Positions 1 through 11,021 of a stretch of DNA of 64,000 bases are shown here, in pieces (positions within the stretch are counted from its first letter, which is position 1; every line of letters starts with the position of its first letter). Source of the DNA: Cryptomeria japonica (lineage: Eukaryota > Streptophyta > Pinopsida > Cupressales > Cupressaceae). Below the pieces are notes generated by a model. That model did no database searches, was not told the DNA's origin, and saw only the letters and a program-made list of their open reading frames with translations. The stretch spans positions 140,498,897 to 140,562,896 of the forward strand of contig NC_081407.1 of NCBI RefSeq assembly GCF_030272615.1, in the 5' to 3' direction. The translations under genes and the position numbers were made by a program.

Positions 1-928
1 AGAACTCATTGAGTTGAGTCACCTTGTTAAAGGATTTATACAAAAGCCTGTTAAAGCTATCCGGTTAAGGGATTTTTCGACTGCTGAAATGGTTAGAAGT
101 TAACAGGTAGTACACTGATCTGATAACAACACTTAATGCCAAGGCAAATCCACTTTAGCTCCTCCTCCTCTGCAATCACACTCTGCAGGTATCAACACAC
201 TTCTCCAGTCTGGCAAGAATCAAGTATCTCTTCACTTGGATACACACATAATATTTGCAAACAACTTCAAAGTGTAAAACATCATCGACCTTATAGGAAA
301 CAGATAGGTCGGTAGCATAAACCCTAAACCCTAAACATTTAGGTTTTACAATCCAGTCGGTTCAATCCTGGCCGTTAATCACACTGCATCGAATACAATA
401 GTCTTGAACAGATCTCAAGACATTCTCCAACGTTCATTCTTTGCCACTTCAGGAAGCTGATAACTCATCACACGCTCTCCACCATTTACAGAGGCTTCGC
501 ACATTCCCAAGGTAGATAGGATCACTCTAAATGCAAGATCCTCAAGGAAATCCTTCACGCGCACAAGAATGATGTGGAAACACTTAACTGGTCTTCATAC
601 AATGCTAATTCATCACAAGATGTCATCGGTTGAATCGCACAAGCTTGGAATCCATCAACCAGAAACCTTGAAGCTGAGACTACCAACCGATAGTCATGCC
701 AAATGAAACCCCGATACAAAACTTCCATATACCGGTTCTCATCCCAACATACCAGTTCACCTTGAACAAACATACCACTTCACCTTTTCATAGATACCGG
801 TTTACATCACCATATCGGTTCTCTTGCCAATTTGCTTACAACAACATACCGGTTCATACTTCAGCATATTGACATCAATGACAACATACAAAATCATCAT
901 GTCATCATGCTCTGCACATATGCCAACA
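1..928 (-). repeat. 3' LTR of E3 (truncated by window edge)
   Basis: Matches 5920-6845 along its length. The minus-strand LTR start TGTTGGCATATG maps to position 928, directly after the polypurine tract. About 580 bp of the LTR lie off the window. It contains two telo-box units at 319-336. The small ORFs inside it are not genes. Confidence 0.93.
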
Positions 929-940
929 ATCTCCCCCTTT
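929..940 (-). other. Polypurine tract of E3
   Basis: On the minus strand this reads AAAGGGGGAGAT directly before the LTR start TGTTGG, the expected place for plus-strand DNA priming. About 250 bp of non-coding spacer separate it from the RNase H stop. Confidence 0.85.
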
Positions 941-1187
941 GGCATTGATTGTAATATACAAAGATATCTTTCTTCTTCTGCTTCACATCTTCTCCCCAAT
1001 GTGGCAGCTATCTTTTCCGCTTCACATCTTCTCCCCCTTTTACAACAATGCCAAAGTGGAGGCATACTCATCTATGTCCCACTATGTTGCTCCCCCTAAG
1101 GAGTAGCATCCTTCAACACACCAATCCAAGAAAAATATATCAAGGGAAGACCTAACTGATGTGGAGCACACACCTTTAGTTCACCTC

Positions 1188-1865
1188 TTAAAGGGGCAGC
1201 ACCCCTAGTTCACCTCTCAAATAGGTAAAGATAGCCTTTGGTAGAGGCTTGGTGAATATGTCTGCTAACTGCTCCTTACTGGAAACATGTTCCAATACAA
1301 CTTCTTTGTTCTGAACCTTCTCCCTCAAGAAATGATACTTGAGCTCGAAGTGCTTGGTTCTAGCATGCAAGACTGGATTCTTGGAGATGTTAATTGCACT
1401 TGTGTTGTCACAAAATATGATTATCAGTTTAGATATAGGAACTTTGAAGCCATTTAATACATGCTTCATCCAAATTGTCTGGGTGCAGTTCATAAATGTT
1501 GCAACATACTCTGCTTCTACTTTAGACTGAGAGATACAACTCTGCTTCTTACTCATCCATGAGACTAGTCTACCACCAAGAAAGAATGCACCACCGGCTG
1601 TGCTCTTCCCGACATCCACATTACCAGCCTAATCAGCATCTGTAAACACTTTCAGGTTGAAATCATTACTGTATGGATACCATAATCCATAGTCAATAGT
1701 TCCCTTCAGGTATCTCAAAATCTGCTTGTATGCTACCAAGTGGGATTCTCTTGGGCTTTTCTGGAACCATGCAGTAATGCCCACTGCATGTGCAATGTTC
1801 GGTCTGCTATGTACTACATAGTGCAACTTACCAATCATTGATTGGTATTCCTTCTCATTTACCAA
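1188..1865 (-). pseudogene. E3 RNase H domain (Copia), broken
   Basis: C-terminal RNase H of a Copia polyprotein, which removes the RNA strand during reverse transcription. The reading frame is one frame in two pieces, 1629-1865 and 1188-1619. Visible motifs are the connection segment (MIGKLHYVV, ILRYLKGT), the first catalytic region VFTDAD, the glutamate region KVEAEYVA, the CDNTSA aspartate region and the terminal DIFTKPLP typical of Copia. A TAG stop directly after VFTDAD replaces a residue that is normally tryptophan. Length and end are usual for the family. Confidence 0.92.
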
Positions 1866-2705
1866 TGGTGAGTCATCCTCCTTTGATAGTTTACAACCGG
1901 TTTACTATCTTCCATGCCAAAGGTCTTCAACACCTCTTTGACATATTTGGACTGAGTGATAAATATTCCATCAATTCATTTGTTGAATCTGTAGTCCAAT
2001 GAAGAACTTAATATCCCCTATAAGTGATATCTCAAATTCCTTTTTCATCTCATCTGCAAAATCATGACTCGTCTTGTCATCTCCTCCAAAAATTATGTCA
2101 TCAACAAATACCTCACAGATTAGAATCTGATCTCCCTCTGATTTCAAGTAGATATTGCTATCATCACTTGTTCTTTCAAATCCAATCTTCACAAGATGGG
2201 AGTGCAAGCATTCATACCATGCTCTAGGTGCTTGTTTTAGTCCATACAAGGCTTTATGTAGCCTACACACCATGCCATTGTCTTCTGATAGGTTAAACCC
2301 ATCTGGTTGCTCTATATACACCTCTTCTTCTAGTATTCCATCCAGAAATGCAGACTTTACATCCATTTGATATACTTTGAATCCCTTGAAGGCTGCATAT
2401 GCAAGAAGCATACAAACTCCTTCCAATTTGGCTACTGGAGCAAAGGTTTCTCCATAGTCTTCTCCTTCTTCTTGAGCATATCTTTTGCACACCAGTCTGG
2501 CTTTGTTTCTTACCACTGTGCCATCTTCATTCAACTTATTTCTAAAAACCCATTTGGTGCCTATGACATTTTTATGCTCAGGTCTGGGTACCAAAGACCA
2601 TGTACCATTCTTTTCTATCTGGTCAAGTTCCTCTTCCATTGCCTTGATCCAGTCTTCATCTTTATGTGCCTCTTTAAATGTTTTAGGCTCAAATTCAGAG
2701 ATCAT
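1866..2705 (-). pseudogene. E3 reverse transcriptase (Copia RVT_2), broken
   Basis: RNA-dependent DNA polymerase of the element. The open stretch 1971-2705 gives 244 residues: GTKWVFRNK near 49-57, the first catalytic aspartate in DVKSAFLDG (115-123), [12 protein letters not shown] (153-164) and the polymerase box FVDD (200-203, equivalent to YVDD). A stop after the segment [11 protein letters not shown] separates it from the connection/RNase H part in the same frame. Upstream it joins the integrase C-terminal linker. The catalytic motifs survive but the polyprotein does not. Confidence 0.95.
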
Positions 2706-2765
2706 GCAAGAATTTTCTCTGACCTTTCTTCTAGTAAGAATTCCTGCATCCTTATCTCCTACGAT

Positions 2766-3840
2766 CTACTTTGGATCATGATTCAACTTTGCATACCTAG
2801 GAATGATCTTGGTTGTTTCCTCTTGCTTTTCTTCTTCATCCTCATCTTCATCAACATCAACATCTACCGGTGTAGGAGCACTATTACTAGTGCTAGACTG
2901 TTTTTCAACTAGTTCCCAGAAGGTTACTACCAGTTCCTCTCCTACTTGCTCACTGTCGGTTTCCTCAGGTTTCTTAGAGGTTTCATCAACTCTAGCATTG
3001 ATGCTTTCAACAATTCTTTGAGTCCCATTGTTGAAACATTTGAGAGCTTTTCTCTTTGTGGAATACCCTAGGAATATTCCCTCATCAAATTTTGCATCAA
3101 ACTTACTCTGATGTTCACTCCTCTTGATATAACATTTGCTACCAAACACTCTAAAGTAGCTTACCAGTGGTGTCTTACCATTCCAATACTCATGAGGAGT
3201 TTTATCCTTACCTTTCTTGATGAGTACCCGGTTCATAGTGTAGACTGCAGTTCTCACTGCTTCTCTCCAAAAAGTGTGAGCAACTTTTCCTTGGATCAGC
3301 ATTGTCCTGGTTGCTTCAACTACAGTCTAGTTGTTTCTCTCTGCTAGGTCATTCTATTGTGGATTCCGAAGGGCAAACAATTGCCTCTTCATGTTGTTTC
3401 ACCGGAAGTGAATTCACCTCCTTGATCAGTTCTTAGGCACTTAATCCTCTTACCGCTTTCTTTTTCAACCAGTGCTCTAAAGGCTTTAAACTTTCCAAAG
3501 GCTTTAGACTTGTCCTTCAAGAATGTGACCCACATCATTCTTGAGAAATCATCAGTAAGAATCATAAAATACCTATCTCCCTACACACTCCTAGTTTTTA
3601 TAGGACCACACAAATCAGTATGCACAAGATCAAGTAAATTGTCTGCAGTGAAAGATTTACCTTTGAAGGTTGAGGATGACATTTTCCCCAGTTGACACTC
3701 TTTGCATAAAGGATTCTTTGGTTTGCTCAACATAGGCAATCCTCTAACTGCCTTGATCTTACTGGCCTTCACAATATTATCAAATTTTATATGGCAGAGT
3801 CTCCTATGCCATATCCAGCTATCATAAAACTTAGCGATTA
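2766..3840 (-). pseudogene. E3 integrase (Copia, gag-pre-integrase + rve), broken
   Basis: Inserts the cDNA into the genome. From 3840 leftwards: the HHCC zinc-binding region (WHRRLCH then CKECQLGK), the core with HTDLCGPI and the second aspartate in LRTDQGGEF, then the glutamate in LAERNN followed by FWREAVRTAVYTMNR. The C-terminal stretch has YFRVFGSKCYI and FLGYSTKRK, usual in Copia. The domain is split by stops near 3580 and in 3303-3400 and changes frame between the N-terminal part (3581-3772) and C-terminal part (2766-3302). An acidic, serine-rich linker leads to the reverse transcriptase. Confidence 0.92.
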
Positions 3841-4440
3841 GACATGTACTGATGTTTCGTTCAGCTGAAATAGGTTACCTTTGGTTTGCATACCGGTGGC
3901 CATCAGTTCACCACTCTTACCTTTTATTTTACATACTCCATCTCTGAATTCCAGAGTGAGTCCATTATCATTCAGCTGGGCAACACTCAAAAGTTTGTGC
4001 CTAAGACCTTCTACCCAATACACATTATCAGTACTACTTTTTCCATTCAAAGAGATGGACCCTCTGCCTTTTACCATACATGGTGCATCATTACCAAAAT
4101 GAACCACACCACCATCATACTATTCCAAAGATAGAAACTTACTCTGGTCACCAGTCATATGGTGAGAGCAGCCACTGTCAATAATCCACTCATTGGAATT
4201 ATCAAAGCAGGAGACAAGAGCCTTCTTGTCTGACACATCTTCCTTAACTACTACAAACACACTGTCTTCACTATCTTCATCTTCTAATTCCTCATCAGTG
4301 ACACCTCCATCAACTGCTACAAAATGGTTTCTCCTGTTTCCTCCTTTGAACTTCTTGAACTTCTCCAGTTTGTCCTTATTATCACCATTAGGATAGATTA
4401 CAGCAATGTGTCCTATCCTATTACAAGAAAAGCATTTCAA
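3838..4440 (-). pseudogene. E3 nucleocapsid knuckle and aspartic protease (Copia)
   Basis: One frame with a single TAG at about 4117-4119. At its start is a nucleocapsid knuckle CFSCNRIGH whose last cysteine is replaced by tyrosine (CX2CX4HX4Y). The retropepsin active site follows in WIIDSGCSHHMTG, then the family segments LLSVAQLNDNG and VCKIKG. This protease would cleave the polyprotein inside the virus-like particle. The frame differs from gag by one base, so a small indel lies at about 4440-4448. Confidence 0.9.
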
Positions 4441-4447
4441 AAGGAGC

Positions 4448-5263
4448 TTACCTTTGTATTTGCCATCTTACCTCTGTATTTGCTAGCTTACCTTTGTATT
4501 TGCCAGTTCCCTTAGGAAGTCTCTTTGCAAGAAGAGCTTCAAATTCCATTAGGATCTCCTCATCATCCATTTCTCTTCTTTGTCTTGGTTCACCACTGGT
4601 ACTAGCTTCTTTGCCGTTTCTAGATGGTACAACAAATTCTCTAAAGGTTGATTCAATCTTCTGAATACTGCCATCATAGTTATTTAGCTCATATGCGGTC
4701 AAATTTGCAATGATGGAGTCTACATATACCTTTGTCTTGTCTATAGACCTCAACTCCTTAATAGAAGCAACCCTTATTGCATAGACCGGTAATAAGGATC
4801 TCAAAACTTTTCTAACAACAGTGGAATCTTCTATTTTACCACCTGCACTCTTGATGTCTCCAACAACAGTTTTGATTTTTGTTCCATTTTGTTGAATGGT
4901 CTCTCCTTCAACCATCTGCATGTCTTCTAACTTTCCTCTAAGGCTCTCTTCCTTAGCTTGTTTCACATGCTCATCACCACCATAGATATTCTCAAGAGAA
5001 TCTCATACTTATTTGGGATTCTCTTTATCCTGAACATCAATAAACTCAATGTCAGATAAACTGCTGATTAGGGCTTCCATGACTTGCCCATTCTCCTGAA
5101 TCTCTCTCTTTTGATCATCGGTGAGAGTACCGGTAGGGCTAACATAATCATTCTCAACATAGCTATAGTGTTGAGCACCCATGCTTTTGATGTATATCTT
5201 CATTCTGTCCTTCCATATTTTAAAGTTGTCTCTGTTGAACTTTGGACCTTCCCTCTTCATCAT
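4448..5263 (-). pseudogene. E3 gag (Copia UBN2/Retrotran_gag_2 type), broken
   Basis: Capsid protein of the element. Two pieces lie in the same frame: 5009-5263 starting MMKREGPKFNRDNFKIW, and 4448-4966 with the helical capsid segment VLRSLLPVYAIRVASIKEL and the linker to the zinc knuckle. Stops at about 4967-5008 separate them. The ATG at 5263 is the first after the primer site, ~60 bases into the internal region, the usual position. A ~12-base repeat near 4450-4500 duplicates the coding segment before the knuckle. Confidence 0.88.
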
Positions 5264-5320
5264 TAAAATAGGATCTTTTCCTCAAGCAGTTAAGCTTACA
5301 ACACAGAGGACCTAGAAGAC

Positions 5321-5332
5321 ACTCTAATACCA
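5321..5332 (-). other. Primer binding site of E3
   Basis: Minus strand reads TGGTATTAGAGT, 10 of 12 matches to the plant initiator-methionine tRNA primer sequence TGGTATCAGAGC, two bases inside the LTR end ...TTATCA. Confidence 0.85.
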
Positions 5333-5334
5333 AT

Positions 5335-6845
5335 TGATAAGTTAATGATGAACAGTTAGTACCAAACCGATACTGAGAGGGGGAGGTGAATCAGTACAGG
5401 CAAAAACACTTTCCCTGAACCGATTTGATAGTAAACACACCACTTGACTATCAAGCACTAACACCGGTCTAAATCAGATTACTACCGATAAAACATAGTG
5501 AGAATGTGAAAGACATAAACCGGTAACCCTTAGCTTTCCATGCAATCTAATACCTCATTTCCACTTCACCCTTATGCAAAAACAAGTGATCTATCATCAG
5601 AAATATAATGACTACTAGTTCAACATGTTTTACCACTTTGACATAAAACACTAAACCATCACATGAAAGACATCACACATAACACACTGATTTTTCATGT
5701 GGAAACCCAACTAGGAAAAACCACAGTGGGGATGAATACCCACAAGTTGTTCTTGAACTCTTTGGAATTCCGCTCTGTTAGGAGCCTAGTCCGGTTAGAG
5801 AGTTTTACAATAGGTTTTGCTAGAAATCGATCCTACTAGGGATCACCTAGTTAAGGGATGGCTAAATACCTGGTTAAAGGTTAGAACACTATTAAAGGTT
5901 ACCTCGCAAGAGGATTTGAAGAACTCATTGAGTTGAGTCACCCTGTTAAAGGATTTATACAAAATCCTGTTAAAGCTACCCGATTAAGGGATTTTTTGAC
6001 TGCTGAAATGGTTAGAAGTCAACAGGTAGTACACTGATTTGATAACAACACTTAATGCCAAGGCAAATCCACTTTAGCTCATCCTCTTCTGCAATCACAC
6101 TATGTAGGTATCAACACACTTCTCTGGTCTAGGAAGAATCAAGTATCTCTTCACTTGGATACACACAACATTTGCCAACAACTTCAAAGTGTAAAATATC
6201 ATCGACCTTATAGGAAACAGATAGGTCGGTAGCATAAACCCTAAACCCTAAACATTTAGGTTTTACAATCCAGATGGTTCAATCCTAACCGTTAATCACA
6301 CTGCATCGAATACAACAATCTTGAATAGATCTCAAGACATTCTCCAATGTTCATTCTTTGCTGCTTCAGGAAGCTGATAACTCATCATTCTCTCTCCACC
6401 GTTTACAGAGACTTCACACATTCCCGAGGTAGATAGGATCACTCTCCATGCAAGATCCTCAAGGAAATCCTTCATGCACACATTACTGATGTGGCAACAC
6501 TTAACTGGTCTTCATACAATGTTAACTCATCACAAGATGTCATCGGTTGAATTGCACAAGCTTGGAATGCATCAACTAGAAACCCTGAAGCTGAGACTAC
6601 CAACCAGTAGTCATGCCAAATGAAACCCCGATACAAAACTTCCATACATCAGTTCTCATCCCAACATACCAGTTCACCTTGAACAAACATACCGCTTCAC
6701 CTTTTCACAAATATCGGTTTACATCACCATACCGGTTCTCTTGCTAGTTTGCTTACAACAACATATTGGTTCATACTTCAGCATATTGACATCAATGACA
6801 ACATACAAAATCATCATGTCATCATGCTCTGCACATATGCCAACA
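5335..6845 (-). repeat. 5' LTR of E3, 1511 bp
   Basis: On the minus strand it begins TGTTGGCATATG at 6845 and ends TTATCA at 5335. It carries the block shared by all Copia LTRs here (around 5697-5750), a pair of telo-box units at 6236-6253 and the terminal segment rich in G on the plus strand near 5378. No open frame inside is credible as a gene. Confidence 0.93.
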
Positions 6846-7260
6846 TTCTCCATATTCACAAATTTACCTTTATCACATGTCGTGTGATGTGAACAACCAC
6901 TGTCAATCACCCATTCATTTTTCTCTTCAATCTTAGAAGCCAAGGCTTTCTCTTCAACAATGCAGCTTGTAGAATCAACTGGTACCAGATCATCTTCCTT
7001 GATAGAAATTAACACAAATTCATTTCTGAATTCCCTTTCTTAGACTCATCATATGTCACACCTTCATTAGTAGCATAATAACACTTCTTCTGATATCTAT
7101 ACTTGCAATTAGGCTTGTAAGGCTTATCATACTTTGTCATTCTTTTAGCTCTTTTAGGAAACCTAGAAGAAAAATGACCTATCTTATTGCATGAAAATCA
7201 TTTCAAAGATAAATTCCCTTCATACTTACTTGCTCCCTTAGGCAATCTTCTGGCAATAAG
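6846..7260 (-). pseudogene. E2 gag C-terminus, zinc knuckle and protease start
   Basis: From 7260 leftwards the frame runs through RRLPKG, a nucleocapsid knuckle of which the first cysteine codon is a TGA (7198-7200), a basic segment rich in K and Y, then the retropepsin site WVIDSGCSHHTT and GKFVNMEN, where it stops dead at the E3 LTR. The frame also shifts between knuckle and protease (near 7015-7030). The last residues of the open frame read from 6845 downward are E3 LTR, not E2. Confidence 0.85.
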
Positions 7261-8142
7261 TGTTCGCAATATTATTTTGTGCCCTGAATTCATAGTTTGA
7301 TTCTATGGTGTACCGTCAGGCACTTCACAGATTCTACACTGGCACCAGCACCGAAACTAGCACTGGCAGGTTAGAAAGATTTATTTGGTCATCGACAAGG
7401 CAGACCGACATGGTATAGTAAAGGTCATCGGTATTGGAGGCCGACATATCTTGGATCCGTCATCAGCAACTTGTTTTAATGTTTATGCATTTATGTTATC
7501 TGGCCGACATGTAATCTGATATTGTATATATCTTTGTAAGCCTACATAAGGCATAAAAGTTGTATAGGGTATATAGGTCAGTTTGATAGATCATTTTCAT
7601 AAAGACATATGATAGGAGATTATGGATGCAAATGTAATATGATGCAAAATTATTCAAATAGATTATGTATGTTAGGAATTTATTGTAAGGGGTTTAGAGT
7701 TTCAAACCGAAACAGATAGAGCTTAAACCGGAACTGTATTCAGGCATAAAAGATTATATCTTAGCAATTCACACTTCTCTGGATTGTTGTCTAGAATTTT
7801 ATGTAGTCAATGAGGCTCCTATTGTGATTGAGCAGTGTGCTCTAGGCTGTAAGCCTTCCTACAAGTGCAGGCCCCTCGTATTTTGTAATATCTCTTCATA
7901 TGGCTAGTGGATTGATATTGTGGGTCACAAATCCCACCGTGGTTTTTTCTCTTTGAGGTTTTCCACGTATAAATTTGTGTTATGATTCTCATTTATGTGT
8001 TTGGCTTATTGGTTTCTTTACTTCTTTCTATTCTATATGTACTAGTATACCAGTTGGCATATGCATGTTTTAATAAGGCTAAATCTACTATTCCGGTATA
8101 ACACTGATTCACCCCCTCTCTCAGTGATATTGGTTTCCAACA
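7261..8142 (+). mobile_element. Solo Copia-type LTR (S1), 882 bp, inside E2 gag
   Basis: Starts TGTTCGCAATAT and ends GGTTTCCAACA, flanked by ATAAG (7256-7260) and ATAAA (8143-8147), a 5-bp target duplication with one change. It carries the Copia block CCCACCGTGGTTTTTT at 7932-7947 and the end segment ACTGATTCACCCCC near 8104, so it reads on the plus strand. Leaving it out, the E2 gag frame is continuous. No internal domain remains, as expected after LTR-LTR recombination. Confidence 0.85.
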
Positions 8143-8340
8143 ATAAATGCTTCAAGCTCCTCCAATTCTCTTTCATGTTCTTCCATCTCTCTCATTTCCC
8201 TTTCATATCTGGAAAACCTAGTTGAACTCTCTCTCGGATCATACAACTGCTTCCCGGATACAGTAGCTTTAAATGTAGTCTCAACTTTGCCATGTGATTC
8301 ACCAAGTTCGCTCAATTCAAAAGCAACAAGCTTACCAACA
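8143..8340 (-). pseudogene. E2 gag, middle fragment
   Basis: Gag segment between two solo LTRs: GKLVAFELSELGES followed by an acidic, arginine/glutamate-rich helix (REMREMEEHERELEELEAF). The helix corresponds to the EEILMEFEALLAKRLPKG region of E3 gag, upstream of the zinc knuckle. The apparent 94-residue reading frame that extends to 8402 is a chimera whose first ~20 residues belong to the inserted LTR. Confidence 0.8.
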
Positions 8341-9086
8341 TGTAGACACAAAAAAATTTCATTAATATTGTCCTCCTTATCAACTTCAATTTTTCCAATC
8401 ATTAAGTGGATTCAAATTATCCTATCTCTCCATATTATTACATTCATCCATAATATATTTTATCACATTATACATTCTCCATTATTTATCTTCATTAATA
8501 TTCATTTAATCCTATAATATATTAATCCATTTTCCAAATCTCCTTCAAATCCACTTCATCTTCTATTTATCATCTCCCACTCCTACCCATTTCATTCACC
8601 TAATGAATATGGGATAAACACTTACACTTCCAAACTAATATTTTATCCCACATTCATCCTATAGTTTGGATCCACCTTGAGGATATCTATAAAAACCCAT
8701 CCCTTCTTTCATTTGAATCAATCTAGCAATTCAATATTTCATTTGCATGCTTGCATTTTTTAAGTTTTCTCTTGCACTCAAGTTTTCATATTTGTTCATT
8801 GTGCTCATTGAATCTCTTTGATCTTTCATCTCTATGTAATTTGATCATATTTGATATCTTCATATCCATCCATCATAGCTTCTTGTGCACGTTCTTCTAA
8901 GAGCACCCATATATCGAACACAAGATCTTGATTGGTAGGAGAACAATGGATTTATATTTAATGCATGTGTGTGTATGTTTTGTTTTTAGTTTTACATGTG
9001 TTATTTTGCAGGTACTCCATTGATAAGATGTTGAATCATTTGGATCTTGTCTCATAAGATCTCATATTTGACTTTATCCATCTACA
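8341..9086 (+). mobile_element. Solo LTR (S0), 746 bp, inside E2 gag
   Basis: Begins TGTAGACACAAA and ends CATCTACA, giving TGTAGA/TCTACA inverted ends, with flanks CAACA (8336-8340) and CAACC (9087-9091), a 5-bp duplication with one change. A TATA-like CTATAAAAACCC near 8690 supports plus orientation. The ends differ from the Copia LTRs here and resemble Gypsy-type LTRs. E2 gag reads continuously from one flank to the other. Confidence 0.8.
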
Positions 9087-9672
9087 CAACCAACATATCT
9101 CTTTTCATAGTTTGAATCTCATCAATAGTAGCAACTTTGTGTTTGTAAACAGGAGGCAAGGATCTCAACACTTTAGATACAATATCATCTTCTTCAAGGA
9201 CACCACTGGTACATTTGATGTTCAATAAAAGATCATTCACTTTATCCATAAAGGATGAAATATTCTCATCTTCTCCCACTCTCAACAACTCATACTTTCC
9301 TTTCAAGCTCTGCAATTTAGCAACTTTCACATGTTTATCTCCTTCATACAAGGTTTCTAGCTTCTCCCAAATCTCATGAGCAGTCTGGAATCCTATCACA
9401 TTAGTCATCTTTGCATCAGTCAGAGCACTCAACAATTCTTCTTTATCTCTTATATTATGTTTAGCATCCTTGATCTCAGCTACAGTAACAGGACCATTCT
9501 GAGGAACATTGTAGACATTCTTCATTATCTTCCAATAATCTTCTCCAAGACAATTCAAGTGAACCTCCATTTGGTTCTTCCATATGGTGTAATTAGTTTC
9601 ATCAAATCTAAGACTCTCCTTCTTGAAAACAACAATTGTCATCCTGGATCTCCTCAAGCGGGCAAGCTCCAT
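9087..9672 (-). pseudogene. E2 gag N-terminal part (Copia UBN2 type)
   Basis: Capsid domain of a Copia gag: LRFDETNYTIWKNQM near the start, IWEKLETLYEGD and KLQSLKGKYELLRV in the middle, then IVSKVLRSLPPVYKHKVATI, matching the same segment of E3 gag. It is open from 9672 to the insertion point of solo LTR S0. The ATG at 9672 lies ~13 bases inside the primer site; the ATG at about 9639 (MTIVVFKKESLRF) fits family starts better. Confidence 0.88.
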
Positions 9673-9684
9673 CCAGAGGATCTA

Positions 9685-9696
9685 GCTCTGATACCA
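9685..9696 (-). other. Primer binding site of E2
   Basis: Minus strand TGGTATCAGAGC, a perfect match to the plant initiator-methionine tRNA primer sequence, two bases from the LTR end CCAACA. Confidence 0.95.
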
Positions 9697-9698
9697 AT

Positions 9699-11021
9699 TG
9701 TTGGAAATAACAATGTAGGAAAACTAAGAGTGGGGATGAATTAGTTTTCACCAAACTTAACAAAATTAACCATAACTTCAAATCTAATCAAGAACAAAGA
9801 TAAACACCACATCAACAACACACATAACACATGTATTTTTGACATAGAAAACCCAGTCAAGGGAAAAACCGCGGTGGGAATCTACCCATAATATGATGAT
9901 ACTCTATAGTAGTATGTGTAAATATTACAATGGGGAATGCACATGCATTAAGGCATGTTGCCTAGAGCTCACTGATCAAAACAACAAAGGGCTACAACCC
10001 TGGGAAGGGTCACTACTTTACAAAGATCGAACAACAATCCAGATTACATGAACTGAATGAATAGCATCTCGAAATGCATGATCACAGTTCTGGTTAAGCA
10101 CATATAATCAAACTCTTCTCTTTACACTTCTACACACTTTCGCACTTAGTCTCTTTTCTCCTCTACTACTGAAGGATCAAAATAATATTCACACATGTAG
10201 ATGTATCTCACAAATGAATATTACATGTATTTATACAATTCATAAGCCTTAACCTCAAGGTCGGCTCAACACATAAGACCTAATTACAAAATTACATCAC
10301 ACGATCCATAAATCAATATTTGGACCAATATAATATCTGCAAGGACATAGCATGGACCCAAATCAAATCCTCAAACATGCAACATCACCAAATATCTTGC
10401 CAAGATCATTCGCAAGACACAAGAACCATTGGGTCAGCCAAAAAGTTGTATAACACGAAGAATACCACTAGACCAATAAAATATTTAATAGCATGCACTG
10501 CGATCAATGCGGACCACAAAAATTCATAGAACATAATTGAAGAACATCAACAAGCAACATTATTTCCTCTGCAACAACTCGAATAACTAGAATCATCATT
10601 ATTTCATCACCAGAGCTCAAAAACACCAACTGACAAACTGAAAGATATGCTTGTGAAGTTCTAAATCATGAACCATCTGAGATGAGGGAACACTTGAACA
10701 TCCCAAACACTTTCCAAAATTCGAACAACATAAAGAATCAATTCCAAAGAAATACAAACATGAAATCACAACTCTGCAATATAGAACCAATAGAAAAACC
10801 AATCACCACACCAGATCACATAACTTGACCAGATCAACTTCCAGAACACTGAAAATCATACAGAATCAAATAGAGATAAGTATCTCAAAACCCATTAATC
10901 CGCATTAGGATATCTACAATAAATCACCCAAACCATCTCTCTGCAACACCAAAGCACAAGAACACAAGAATATGTTGACATCAATGACAATAACACATTC
11001 TAACAACTCTAATATCCAACA
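9699..11021 (-). repeat. 5' LTR of E2, 1323 bp
   Basis: Minus strand begins TGTTGGATATTAGAG at 11021 and ends TTTCCAACA at 9699. Near the start it has CATTGATGTCAACA, also seen in E3 and in solo LTR S3. The Copia block GGGAAAAACCGCGGTGGG is at about 9860. The other LTR is off the window. Confidence 0.9.

Larger units (their letters stand above)
1..6845 (-). mobile_element. Copia LTR retrotransposon E3, nearly complete, degenerate
   Basis: A minus-strand Ty1/Copia element with domains in the order gag, protease, integrase, reverse transcriptase, RNase H, bounded by two related LTRs. Its 3' LTR (1-928) is cut by the window edge; the 5' LTR (5335-6845) is complete. A primer site lies inside the right LTR and a polypurine tract inside the left LTR. 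The first ~81 comparable LTR bases (from position 1 and from 5920) differ at 5 sites, so insertion is not recent. Stops and frame changes break every domain. The right end abuts a protease reading frame belonging to the older element E2, so E3 is nested in E2. The left target duplication is outside the window. Confidence 0.93.
6846..11021 (-). mobile_element. Copia retrotransposon E2 (5' part), host of E3
   Basis: Older minus-strand Copia element: 5' LTR 9699-11021, exact primer site 9685-9696, gag and the start of protease, where E3 is inserted. The rest (integrase to 3' LTR) must lie left of the window beyond E3. Two solo LTRs (7261-8142 and 8341-9086) split its gag; the gag frame continues on the far side of both. 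E2 is itself inserted in E1: at 11021 the LTR start abuts reading-frame sequence of E1. Confidence 0.88.

Noticed and set aside
319-336. Telomere or interstitial telomeric array
   Set aside because: Only about two units, present in both LTRs of E3; a promoter-type telo-box fits better.
2367-2912. 181-codon plus-strand open frame
   Set aside because: Antisense of Copia integrase linker and reverse transcriptase in E3.
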